Positions 1-7,371 of a stretch of DNA of 11,865 bases are shown in pieces. Position numbers and translations under genes: made by a program. Below the pieces are notes generated by a model. That model was not told where the DNA came from and did no database searches. It was given only the letters and a program-made list of their open reading frames with translations. How positions within the stretch are numbered: position 1 is the first letter of the stretch; every line of letters starts with the position of its first letter. This DNA comes from Verrucomicrobia bacterium UBA1200 (GTDB lineage Bacteria > Verrucomicrobiota > Kiritimatiellia > RFP12 > UBA1067): assembly GCA_002309765.1 (NCBI GenBank), contig DBXY01000050.1, forward strand, positions 132 through 11,996, written 5' to 3'.

Positions 1-26
1 GTGCCGTTCTTTTTAGGTCTGGCCAT
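1..26 (-). CDS. Start of an unidentified leftward gene (first nine codons only)
   Basis: On the minus strand an ATG at 26-24 opens a reading frame MARPKKNGT that continues past the left edge of the window. Its start is well supported. An AAAAGGA ribosome binding site lies 6 bases upstream (33-39), and a near-consensus promoter lies a further 24 bases upstream (63-91). A short basic N-terminus such as ARPKK precedes the helix-turn-helix of many LacI- or TetR-type regulators, but nine residues cannot identify a family, so the product is left unnamed. The gene is divergent from the large secreted protein at 334, so a regulatory link is possible but unproven. Confidence 0.6.
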
Positions 27-62
27 TGTGATTCCTTTTGTAGAATTAAAACAAGTGCTGAT

Positions 63-91
63 AGCATACCACGATTCACCACGTGTTTCAA
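63..91 (-). promoter_or_regulatory. Sigma70-type promoter for the leftward edge gene
   Basis: Read on the minus strand, TTGAAA (91-86) is followed after exactly 17 bases by TATGCT (68-63). TGG sits directly before the -10 box (71-69), giving an extended -10. The expected transcription start near position 56 would give a leader of about 30 bases before the ATG at 26. The spacer contains the palindrome CACGTG (80-85), a possible but unproven operator. The good spacing and the matching downstream ribosome binding site make this the clearest promoter in the window. Confidence 0.65.
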
Positions 92-207
92 TCCATTACC
101 ACAAAAAAGGTATATTATTCGTCTGTGGTTTGCAGAACCAAACGCGGGAGCGGTTTGCGATTATCTTCTTTGATGAAAATCAAGATTTGGCGTGTTGACA
201 CTTGTTC

Positions 208-237
208 TTGCTTTGGGGGTTGAGGGTGTGGTATTAT
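208..237 (+). promoter_or_regulatory. Candidate extended -10 promoter for the secreted-protein gene
   Basis: TATTAT at 232-237 matches the -10 consensus at five of six positions and is preceded by TGG (229-231), an extended -10. The only -35-like hexamer at a usual distance is the weak TTGCTT at 208-213, 18 bases upstream. Transcription would begin near 244, giving a leader of about 90 bases before the ATG at 334. A perfect TTGACA occurs at 195-200 but is 31 bases from the -10 box, too far to act as its -35. Confidence 0.4.
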
Positions 238-323
238 TTTAATGTTGTTGATTGAATGTGTATCGCATTTGTCCGCGCAATGTGGGTTGCTGACGGTGTG
301 AATGAGGTTTTTGATTTAACCCG

Positions 324-328
324 AGGAG
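324..328 (+). promoter_or_regulatory. Ribosome binding site that sets the start of the secreted-protein gene
   Basis: AGGAG lies 5 bases before the ATG at 334, and that ATG opens a textbook signal peptide (MKKFLVAFAAVAAV). The frame stays open further upstream to an ATG at 256, but the extra 26 residues would precede the signal peptide and have no comparable ribosome binding site. Confidence 0.8.
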
Positions 329-333
329 TGGCG

Positions 334-3300
334 ATGAAAAAGTTTCTGGTTGCGTTTGCGGCAGTTGCCGCGGTGGTAGCCGCCGGTACGGCGGAGGTGC
401 CGGAGCTGGTGACGAAAGAGGCCGGTTTTTGGTTTGACGCCTCGACACTTGCGGAAGAAGCGGGTACAAGCCTTGAGACGTGGAATGACATGCGCGGCGA
501 GGGGTATCCAAGCCTTTCCACGTACACCGCCACCAAGCCGCAGGTGATTCGGATTGCGGACGGCGCGCTCGCCGGTAAAAAGGCGGTTACCTTCTTCACC
601 GTTGGCACGGAGTGCGACATGCGCTTCCCATCGACGCAGGAGATCAAGACGGCGTTCTTCGTGGTCGATATCGACCAGGAACAGTACGCCTTTCTCCTCG
701 GCGGCCCCAGCAATGGAACGGCGCCGTACAACTACGGTTTCCACCGCAACAGCGGCGGCGCATACCGTTACCAATACAGTATCACCTCCGTACAGTATTG
801 GAATGACGGAAGAGTCGTCGCCGCGCCGCAGACGGACAAGATACCCACCGGCTACCAGCTCATCACTTGGGGCTGGGGATCGTCCGCCCAAGTGCTGAAC
901 ATCTGTAGCGACCGGGGCATTTCCGGGCGCATCGGCGGCAAGCGGCTGTGCGAAGTCGTGGCGTTCAGCCGCGAGCTCAATATCGCAGAACGAAGCATCG
1001 TGGAAGGCTACCTCAAGACGAAGTGGTGGCCGGGTTCGGTGTCGGAGGCAAACGCGGCCACGCTCATGCTGGGTAGAAAGGCGCAGGTACACTTCGACGC
1101 AGCCGAGGCTTCTAGTTTCCACTTCGATATCGTTGGCAATGACACCGCCGTGTCGCAGTGGGACGACCTCTCCGGCAACGACAACCACTTCACGCCCGGG
1201 GAGACTTGGGGAACGAATCACGGCATCAACTACGGTACCGTGGGCACGGTGGCCGAAAAGCCGGTTTTCAACGCCGGCGCCGTTTCGAGCGGCATTGACC
1301 TAAAGCTTGCCTCACGCATCACCAACACCCGCACCGTCTTTATCGTGACTGAGATCGACCGTGCCGAGCATGCCTTCTGGCTGGGCGACAGTCCGAACGC
1401 CTCCTACCGTTTCCACCGTGGCATCGGCGGTCAGTATTCCAACCCCGCTTACAGCTATATCGACAAGTACGGCGCAATCTGGGCGAACGGGTGTAGAATC
1501 GTTAACCAGGGGCAGCAGTATCCCGAGCCGAACGGCGGGCTGACGGTGTACACGCTGCGCTCATCCCAGAACTGCGAATGGAGTACCCTTGGCCAGGACC
1601 GCAACATCTCCAACCGCAACGGCGGTAAGCGCGTGGCGGAGATCTTGACCTTTTCTGAAGCGCTTGGCGATGCCGAACGCACCGGGATAGAGGCTTTGCT
1701 GACGGAGAAGTGGCGTCCGTCGGATGAATATGTGGACGCCATTATCGCCGCCGCTCCGGTGCATGTGGACGCGTCCTCCGGAGACAACTTCAACTACTCC
1801 GGTGGCGCCATAACGGGATGGAAGAACCAAGGCACCGGCGCGGACCTCGTAAAGCCGGCCAAGCTTTACAAGGAATCCGACGAGCGGGAGTGTTACCCCG
1901 GCTCCTACGGCTACACGAACGGCGTGCCTGCCTTCCTCATGGGGCCGCACAGTTCCTACATCGATATGTACTTCACGCGCCTCACGAATGTTCGGACCAT
2001 ATTTTGGGCGATGGACATTGTGCGCGACAAAGAAGCATTCTTCCTTGCCGACGGCAAGAACGAAGTGATCCAGAATGCGAGCTCATATCATTTCCACCGC
2101 GGCATCGGAGCATCCGATTTGGGGTGCTACGCTTCGGCTGGCTATAGTGCCAGCGGATACAAGAACGGGCCGATGTATTGCGATGACAACATCGTGGTGT
2201 CGATGACGACCGAACGCCCGCCGTTCGGCGCCCATGTGTTCGACATATCTTCTTACGAGAATCTCACGGCGTCGTCCATCTCCGCCGACCGCTGGTGCAA
2301 CGACCGCAACGGCGGCAGGGCGATTTCCGAGCTGCTGATCCTCACCGTTCAGGTCTCTGGCCTCACGCGCAAGGCGATCCGCGACCGCATAGCGGCGAAG
2401 TGGACGCGTTCGTGCGGTTGGGCGGGCGCGGGCGACGCGGAGTGGGGCGCGGGCAAGTACCGCGTGTTCGGCGCGGACGCGGCCGTGCCCGCCGAGGGCG
2501 CGACGGCGGACGGCGTTGGCTTCACGGCGAGCGCGGAGCTTTCAGGCGGCGCGTTGACGCTTGGCGACGGCGGCTTCTTTGCGAGCGAGGGGGTGACAAG
2601 CCAAGTGTCGGCACCAATCGCCGGCAAGTTGGGCGTGTACGGTCCGGGTACGGTGCACCTTACGCAGAAGCTTGACACGTTGGATTCGCTTTCGATCGGC
2701 TACGGCGCGACGCTTTTATTGCCGCCTGCCGGGGCGGTAACGGGAACCCTCTGTATCCAGGAGAAAGGCAGACTCGTTCTGGATGTCTCGGGTCTTGCCG
2801 AGAAGGAGCACGCGGTGATAACGTTCGGAAACGTGGCGCTGCCGGCGGGCGGCACGCTCTACGACTACGTGGCGCTGTCCGGCGGGGAAGGTCATTTCTT
2901 CTCCGTCTCGGCGGACGGCAGGGAACTGCACGTGAATTCCCCGAACGTGGCGTTGACTGCGGAGTGGACCGCCGCGGAAAGCGTCGATGTGACCTCTCCC
3001 GCCAACTGGGTCTGCCGGAATCTGGTCGGCGAGGTGGTTGAGGGCCTGATTCCCGGGCGAAACACGGAGGCGGTCACGTTCAGCGCGGACTGCGATCTGC
3101 GCGTTCTGGGGCAGCTCGCGTTCGCGGACGGCGTGGTGTTCGACCTGAATGGCCATGCGGTGAAGGTGGCCGGATTTGAGGGGCAGGGGTATCCGCTCTC
3201 GTCGGTCACCAACTCCGCTCTAAACGCGGGCGCGGAGCTGCATGTGGACGTAGCGGGCAATCTCAACATCACGAACAGCACAGTCGTGATCGGCGGTAAC

Positions 3301-4323
3301 GTGAAGTTAGTCAAGGACGGCGAGGGCACGCTCATCGCGGCGAAGGCGCAACAACCGTACACTGGTGGCAACGAGGTGACGGCGGGTGTTCTGGGGGCGC
3401 ATTACAATCTGCGCGACAGCCGCAACTACGCCTTTGGCGCGAAGGGCAGCACGTTCGTCCTGCGCGAGGGTTCCACCTTCAAGATGAACGGTATGTACGC
3501 GCAGGCGGATGCCGTGTACAAGTTCGTGCTGGACGGCGGAACGCTGATGGGCTGCGAGGCCGATGTGCCGGACAGCTACGGGGAGATTCATTTGATTGAG
3601 CTGACGGCGAATTCAACATTCGCCCCAACGACCAATTGCGGCCTTGTTCCCGGCGGAAGCTTCTCCGCGACCACGCTGGATCTTGGCGGGTACACGCTCA
3701 CCGTGCCGATCGGTACAAACAACAAGAACTTCTTCCTCTACAACACGACGGTGAAGAACGGCACGCTGAACATCACGTCTGGCGGGTGGTTATCCACCAA
3801 GAGCGGCGCCACGGTGAACGCGACCGACGTGGATGTGATCGTGGGTTCCGCGCTCAACCTCAAGGGGACGATTTCCGTGCGCAACTACGAACAGGTGTAC
3901 GGCTCGGACAACAACAGCGGAACTGCGGCGTTCAACGTCTATGGCGTGTTCAAGCCGGCGGCGGAACACAATTACTTTTACGGCTGCACGATGCAGGACG
4001 GTTCGACCATCGACCTTTCCGGCAAGACCGGGGCGTGGTCCACGAAATCCGCGTTCTCCAGCGGGTTGAACACCGTGACTTTCGCGGATGGCGCGACGGT
4101 GACGATTAAGCTTGAGGGCCGCGAGGATTTGAAGGCGTTGTCGGAATCCGAAAGCCCGTATGTCGTGACATGGCCGTTGGACGATGCGGAACAGCCGGTT
4201 GAGCCGACGGACGTGACGTTTGTTTCCGACGAGTGGACGGAGCAGAACCGTTTCCTTCTCCGTAAAGACGCGAAGGGGCTTAAGCTGCTCTATAACAACG
4301 GCACTTTAATAATCTTTCTTTAG
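334..4323 (+). CDS. Large secreted surface protein: three LamG-like repeats plus autotransporter-type beta-helix region
   Basis: This gene encodes a predicted exported protein of 1329 residues. Residues 1-20 form a Sec signal peptide with a likely cut after AGTA. Residues about 30-234, 250-463 and 475-693 are three related repeats that resemble LamG/concanavalin-type jelly rolls. Each opens with a (W/H)(F/V)DAS-like strand, has a central FHR motif (136, 360, 587) and a late GG(K)R motif (near 202, 431, 661), and ends in a helix rich in E, R and A closing with KW. From about 694 to the end the protein is rich in Gly, Thr, Asn and Val with short strand-like repeats. KLVKDGEGTL followed by YTGGNEV (about 991-1017) matches autotransporter-associated beta-strand repeats. 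No C-terminal beta-barrel, LPxTG or PEP-CTERM signal is visible; it ends in YNNGTLIIFL. Such proteins are typical of PVC bacteria and probably bind glycans or form part of the outer surface. The ligand is unknown. Confidence 0.85.
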   Translation: MKKFLVAFAAVAAVVAAGTAEVPELVTKEAGFWFDASTLAEEAGTSLETWNDMRGEGYPSLSTYTATKPQVIRIADGALAGKKAVTFFTVGTECDMRFPSTQEIKTAFFVVDIDQEQYAFLLGGPSNGTAPYNYGFHRNSGGAYRYQYSITSVQYWNDGRVVAAPQTDKIPTGYQLITWGWGSSAQVLNICSDRGISGRIGGKRLCEVVAFSRELNIAERSIVEGYLKTKWWPGSVSEANAATLMLGRKAQVHFDAAEASSFHFDIVGNDTAVSQWDDLSGNDNHFTPGETWGTNHGINYGTVGTVAEKPVFNAGAVSSGIDLKLASRITNTRTVFIVTEIDRAEHAFWLGDSPNASYRFHRGIGGQYSNPAYSYIDKYGAIWANGCRIVNQGQQYPEPNGGLTVYTLRSSQNCEWSTLGQDRNISNRNGGKRVAEILTFSEALGDAERTGIEALLTEKWRPSDEYVDAIIAAAPVHVDASSGDNFNYSGGAITGWKNQGTGADLVKPAKLYKESDERECYPGSYGYTNGVPAFLMGPHSSYIDMYFTRLTNVRTIFWAMDIVRDKEAFFLADGKNEVIQNASSYHFHRGIGASDLGCYASAGYSASGYKNGPMYCDDNIVVSMTTERPPFGAHVFDISSYENLTASSISADRWCNDRNGGRAISELLILTVQVSGLTRKAIRDRIAAKWTRSCGWAGAGDAEWGAGKYRVFGADAAVPAEGATADGVGFTASAELSGGALTLGDGGFFASEGVTSQVSAPIAGKLGVYGPGTVHLTQKLDTLDSLSIGYGATLLLPPAGAVTGTLCIQEKGRLVLDVSGLAEKEHAVITFGNVALPAGGTLYDYVALSGGEGHFFSVSADGRELHVNSPNVALTAEWTAAESVDVTSPANWVCRNLVGEVVEGLIPGRNTEAVTFSADCDLRVLGQLAFADGVVFDLNGHAVKVAGFEGQGYPLSSVTNSALNAGAELHVDVAGNLNITNSTVVIGGNVKLVKDGEGTLIAAKAQQPYTGGNEVTAGVLGAHYNLRDSRNYAFGAKGSTFVLREGSTFKMNGMYAQADAVYKFVLDGGTLMGCEADVPDSYGEIHLIELTANSTFAPTTNCGLVPGGSFSATTLDLGGYTLTVPIGTNNKNFFLYNTTVKNGTLNITSGGWLSTKSGATVNATDVDVIVGSALNLKGTISVRNYEQVYGSDNNSGTAAFNVYGVFKPAAEHNYFYGCTMQDGSTIDLSGKTGAWSTKSAFSSGLNTVTFADGATVTIKLEGREDLKALSESESPYVVTWPLDDAEQPVEPTDVTFVSDEWTEQNRFLLRKDAKGLKLLYNNGTLIIFL
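424..2412 (+). repeat. Three tandem LamG-like domain repeats inside the secreted protein
   Basis: Matching landmarks recur at a spacing of about 224-230 residues (roughly 680 bases). The FHR motif is at 136, 360 and 587. The GG(K)R motif begins at 201, 430 and 660. The closing KW is near 230, 460 and 690. Copies 2 and 3 share HFHRGIG or RFHRGIG, whereas copy 1 has FHRNSGG and is more diverged. At the DNA level only short stretches are near-identical, for example around 1411 and 2092 (TTCCACCG then GGCATCGG), so the duplications are old rather than recent. Confidence 0.75.
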
Positions 4324-4339
4324 TATGCCGACCGCGTGG

Positions 4340-6253
4340 TCAGCGGTGCATCAGTTTGACCGATTTATCCCAGGGCAGATTGCGCAGCGATTTGATTAGG
4401 CAGGTTAGCCGCAATCGCTGCGCATCGTTTTCCGGGGAAGATTCGTTGCTGAGCTGGCCGCGCAGTTTTTCGGTGTGCGCGATCCAAATCGCGGTAATTA
4501 GGTCTTTTGCCGCTTCTTCCGGAGAGATTTCCTGCGCGCACAGCAGTTTCTGGCTGCCGGCGGTAAGCTCCGCGATCAGGGGTTGCCACTTCGGATCGGC
4601 GGACTGGCAGAATTGCGGCAACAGGTCTTCGCCCTTGTCGAGTTCATTGAATATGGTTTCCATGAGACTTTGGGCAAACGGATGCGTCACCATGTCAACC
4701 GGCAGATGCTCTCGAATCAACTCCAACACGTTGCGCTGGTGTTCGCATTCAATCAGCAGTTCGCAAAGCAGCCGCTCGTTGAGCGGTGGCGGATCGGGCG
4801 GCACTTCGCCCGGTTCGAAATCTTCCGCAATATCGGGCGCATCTTCTACCGGTAGGTCGTACTGATCGGTTGGGGCGTTCCGGCTTTCCGAATGCGCGTC
4901 TTTCGCCCATTCGATTTTTTGCGCCGCCCGTTTCTGCTGTTGCTCTCTCAACTGGTCTAAATCCTCTTCCAGCGCGGAGAACGGTAGGTGCAGCAGGTCG
5001 GAGGCTTCCTGCAACAGTCGTGAACGCAAGGTGGCGGCGGGGCAGCCGGCAAGCATTTCCAGCACTTTGCGGGAAATGCGGTTCACCGCATCGATGGAAT
5101 CGGGGGACGCTTCGCCGCGCCGTAGGGTTTCAATTTGAAATTCGGTTATTGAGCGCGCCCCGTCCAGCAATTCTTGAAACGGCTGCGGCCCGCGATCGCG
5201 GAGCATGGAGTCCGGATCATCGCCCGGCGGCAACGCCGCGACTCGGACCGGGATGGACTCGGCGAGAAACAGCGCTCCGGTTCGGAGCGCGGCCTTGCGG
5301 CCCGCGTTGTCGCCGTCGAACACCAGCACCGCGCAGTCGGCATAGCGTTTTACCAGCTTGACGTGGTCGGGGGTGAAAGCTGTGCCTTGGGAGGCGATGG
5401 CGGTGTCAAAACCGCTCGCGTGGCAGCGGATTACGTCGATCTGGCCTTCGCATACGATCACCTCGCGCCGGGGGTGCTTGGTGATCGGGGCGGCGGCCCG
5501 GTCGAGCGCGTAAAGCACCCGGCCTTTGGTAAAGACCTCGGTTTCCGGGGAGTTGACGTATTTGGCCGGATGCGCCTTGGCGTCCAGAATCCGTCCGCTG
5601 AACGCCACCACGCGCCCCTGGGTGTCGCGGATGGGGAACATTAGCCGGCCGCGAAACCGATCGAAATAATCGTTGGGCGCGCGGGGGTTTTTCGGTTCGG
5701 ACAGCACTCCGGCGGCTATCATTTCCTCAGGGGTGTAACCGTGTTTGTCTGCCCACGTCAGCAGGCAGTTTTTCACCCTTGCGGGGGCGTAACCGATGCC
5801 GAAAGCTTCCACCACCGCGTCGGACAGTTTTCGCTTGGCGAGGTATTCTCGGGCAGGCGCGGCTTCGGCGGTTTGGCTAAGGCACCGCTGGTAGAATGCC
5901 GCCAAATCGGCGTTCAGCGCATAGAGCCGCGCCCGCAGTTTGGCTTTGGGGTTGTCGGTTACGATGAGTTTCACGCCGGCCTGCGCGGCCAGCCGCTCCA
6001 CCGCGTCCTGGAATGTCAGCCCCTCGTACCGCATGAGGAACTTGAAAATGTCGCCAGACTCGCCGCATCCGAAACAATGGTAAAACTGCTTTCCGGAATT
6101 GACGTGGAACGACGGCGTCTTTTCCTGATGGAAGGGGCAACAGCCGACGAGCGAGCTGCCGGAGCGTTTCAGCTGGATCCGGTTCCCGATAACATCCTCA
6201 ATGGGCAGCCGGGATTTAATCTCTTCAAGAATCTGCTCGTCGTATCTTGGCAT
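4340..6253 (-). CDS. dnaG: DNA primase DnaG
   Basis: DnaG makes the RNA primers for lagging-strand synthesis at the replication fork. The protein has 637 residues, a normal length. The N-terminal CHC2 zinc-binding domain shows C39-x2-H42 and C60-x2-C63 in the usual CPFHQEKTPSF and FYHCFGCG settings. The catalytic core follows with KYVNSPET (231-238). The TOPRIM domain has E269 in EGQIDVI, D313 and D315 in DGDNAG, and the DDPD patch at 345-348. Residues about 435-490 are a hydrophilic, Pro/Glu/Asp-rich linker to a poorly conserved C-terminal domain, expected to bind the replicative helicase. The gene is the last of the leftward set, 14 bases after the BatD-like gene. The ribosome binding site before its ATG is weak, so translation may depend on coupling. 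It converges on the secreted-protein gene. Confidence 0.97.
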   Translation of the reverse strand: MPRYDEQILEEIKSRLPIEDVIGNRIQLKRSGSSLVGCCPFHQEKTPSFHVNSGKQFYHCFGCGESGDIFKFLMRYEGLTFQDAVERLAAQAGVKLIVTDNPKAKLRARLYALNADLAAFYQRCLSQTAEAAPAREYLAKRKLSDAVVEAFGIGYAPARVKNCLLTWADKHGYTPEEMIAAGVLSEPKNPRAPNDYFDRFRGRLMFPIRDTQGRVVAFSGRILDAKAHPAKYVNSPETEVFTKGRVLYALDRAAAPITKHPRREVIVCEGQIDVIRCHASGFDTAIASQGTAFTPDHVKLVKRYADCAVLVFDGDNAGRKAALRTGALFLAESIPVRVAALPPGDDPDSMLRDRGPQPFQELLDGARSITEFQIETLRRGEASPDSIDAVNRISRKVLEMLAGCPAATLRSRLLQEASDLLHLPFSALEEDLDQLREQQQKRAAQKIEWAKDAHSESRNAPTDQYDLPVEDAPDIAEDFEPGEVPPDPPPLNERLLCELLIECEHQRNVLELIREHLPVDMVTHPFAQSLMETIFNELDKGEDLLPQFCQSADPKWQPLIAELTAGSQKLLCAQEISPEEAAKDLITAIWIAHTEKLRGQLSNESSPENDAQRLRLTCLIKSLRNLPWDKSVKLMHR

Positions 6254-6267
6254 AGACGCTTCGGGGC

Positions 6268-7371
6268 TTATTGCCCGCTTTCAATCATGTCGCCGGGAAT
6301 CCAACCGCGGCGACCGCCGAACTCCACCCGCACCCAGTTGTTGGCGGATTCCAACGGGGTGACCTTTGCGCCGGGGCTGACTTGGAAGAGCGAGGCGGAT
6401 TTTGCCGACGGGGCCAGCCGGGCCTCGCAGTGCGCCTTTACCGGCAACTGCTTTTTCTTGGAAACCAGCGCCGCCAGATTCACCGGTGTGATTGCGGCGG
6501 GGGTTTCTTCAGGCGGCAGCTCGGTGTGGATGACCTTTACCCCGCCGTCACTGGACGGGGCGGCGGATTCCGAGACGGTCAGTTTGAACGGCCCGGCCGA
6601 GGTCTGCTCGTATTTTCCACTGGCCGGATTGAAGAAACTTAAACTGGCGGCGGGAATCTCGGTGGCTTGCAAGTTGAGCGGGATCCACACTTGTTCCGTA
6701 CGCCGTTTAAGCGGTTCGTTTTCAATCGTCTTGGGCGGATAGATTTTGAACGCCGGGTCGGATTTCGGTTGCGGCACGGCGCAATCCCCTAACCACCCCT
6801 TGCCGTCCAGCACGAGGGTTAGCTTAACAATGTCGCCGGGGCAGGCTTCGCTTTTGGAAAGACTTCCGCGTAAGGCGAATTTTCCGATCGCCCCGCTGAA
6901 ATCGTCCGGGCGGCCGGTCTCCGGCAACTCCAACACTTTAAGTCCGACCGGCTTGAGCTGGCACTGCTGCGGGAAAGCCCGCCAATGGGAGAACAGTCCG
7001 CTGTTCACCCGTTCCACCAGCGAGCAGCTGATCTGCAACGCCAGTTGCAGGTCTGCCGGCGCGGAGGCTCTGCCGTCCACGGCGAAACGGTGCACTGTTA
7101 CCGACTGGAGGTTGTCTCCCATAGTTTCGCGGGTTTGCGACACTTTACGGATGCGCTCCCAGCGGAAAGCGTCGTTTTTGGGCAAACCGAAAAAACGGAT
7201 GTCCTCCATCTCGCTTCCAAAGGTAACGGTGATCTCGCACTGGAGTTCAAACGGCTGGTTTACGTAAATCCGTTCCGGGGTCACTGAAACTTTGCTTTTC
7301 AGAATCGCCCCCGCGAACGCGCTGTTCGCCGCCGCCAGCATCGCCGCCAGCCAAAAGACCCGTCTGTTCAT
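6268..7371 (-). CDS. BatD-like exported protein with C-terminal bacterial SH3 domain
   Basis: The product has 367 residues. Residues 1-20 are a signal peptide ending AFA. Residues about 25-270 are beta-rich and match the BatD (oxygen-tolerance) style: a first domain around VSVTPERIYVNQPFELQCEI, then a second beginning ALRGSLSKSEACPGDIVKLTL and running through GDCAVPQPKSDPAFKIYPPK. A Pro/Glu-rich linker (about 270-300) leads to a bacterial SH3 domain (about 310-363) with the NNWVRVEFGGRRGWIPGDMI signature. BatD proteins are usually membrane-anchored partners of BatA/BatB von Willebrand-type proteins and a MoxR ATPase. None of those lies next to it here, and no C-terminal membrane segment is seen. 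The SH3 domain suggests contact with peptidoglycan or another protein, which would suit the cell-wall genes upstream. Its ATG overlaps the xylB stop (ATGA) and has an AAAGGAG site 5 bases upstream at 7377-7383. The molecular function is unknown. Confidence 0.75.
   Translation of the reverse strand: MNRRVFWLAAMLAAANSAFAGAILKSKVSVTPERIYVNQPFELQCEITVTFGSEMEDIRFFGLPKNDAFRWERIRKVSQTRETMGDNLQSVTVHRFAVDGRASAPADLQLALQISCSLVERVNSGLFSHWRAFPQQCQLKPVGLKVLELPETGRPDDFSGAIGKFALRGSLSKSEACPGDIVKLTLVLDGKGWLGDCAVPQPKSDPAFKIYPPKTIENEPLKRRTEQVWIPLNLQATEIPAASLSFFNPASGKYEQTSAGPFKLTVSESAAPSSDGGVKVIHTELPPEETPAAITPVNLAALVSKKKQLPVKAHCEARLAPSAKSASLFQVSPGAKVTPLESANNWVRVEFGGRRGWIPGDMIESGQ

Larger units (their letters stand above)
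27..333. other. Divergent intergenic region, AT-rich
   Basis: This stretch of about 307 bases separates the leftward edge gene from the rightward secreted-protein gene and is clearly more AT-rich than the coding DNA around it. It holds the two promoters and two ribosome binding sites listed separately. A small AAATC/GATTT inverted repeat lies at 177-188. I see no RNA gene, riboswitch fold or believable coding sequence in it. Confidence 0.6.

Noticed and set aside
1..198. Open frame of 65 codons on the plus strand starting GTG at the window edge
   Set aside because: It has no ribosome binding site, lies in AT-rich intergenic DNA, has no recognisable protein features, and covers a convincing minus-strand promoter and gene start. 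It could only be real as the tail of a gene from outside the window, which the divergent gene start contradicts.
195..200. Perfect TTGACA as a -35 box
   Set aside because: No -10-like hexamer lies 16-18 bases downstream (218-223 is GGTTGA). The nearest good -10 (232-237) is 31 bases away.
256..333. Upstream in-frame ATG at 256 for the secreted-protein gene
   Set aside because: It would add 26 residues ahead of a clean signal peptide and has no good ribosome binding site, whereas the ATG at 334 has AGGAG 5 bases upstream.
316..1221. Minus-strand open frame of 301 codons opposite the secreted-protein gene
   Set aside because: Its product is an Arg/Val/Gly-rich composition artefact without a ribosome binding site or domain, while the plus strand has a signal peptide and repeat structure.
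4327..4344. Hairpin between the convergent genes as a rho-independent terminator
   Set aside because: The stem has only four perfect pairs before a mismatch, and no T-run follows on either strand.
5741..6742. Plus-strand open frame of 333 codons spanning dnaG and the BatD-like gene
   Set aside because: It crosses the boundary of two well-supported minus-strand genes, including the dnaG zinc finger, and shows no coherent protein features.
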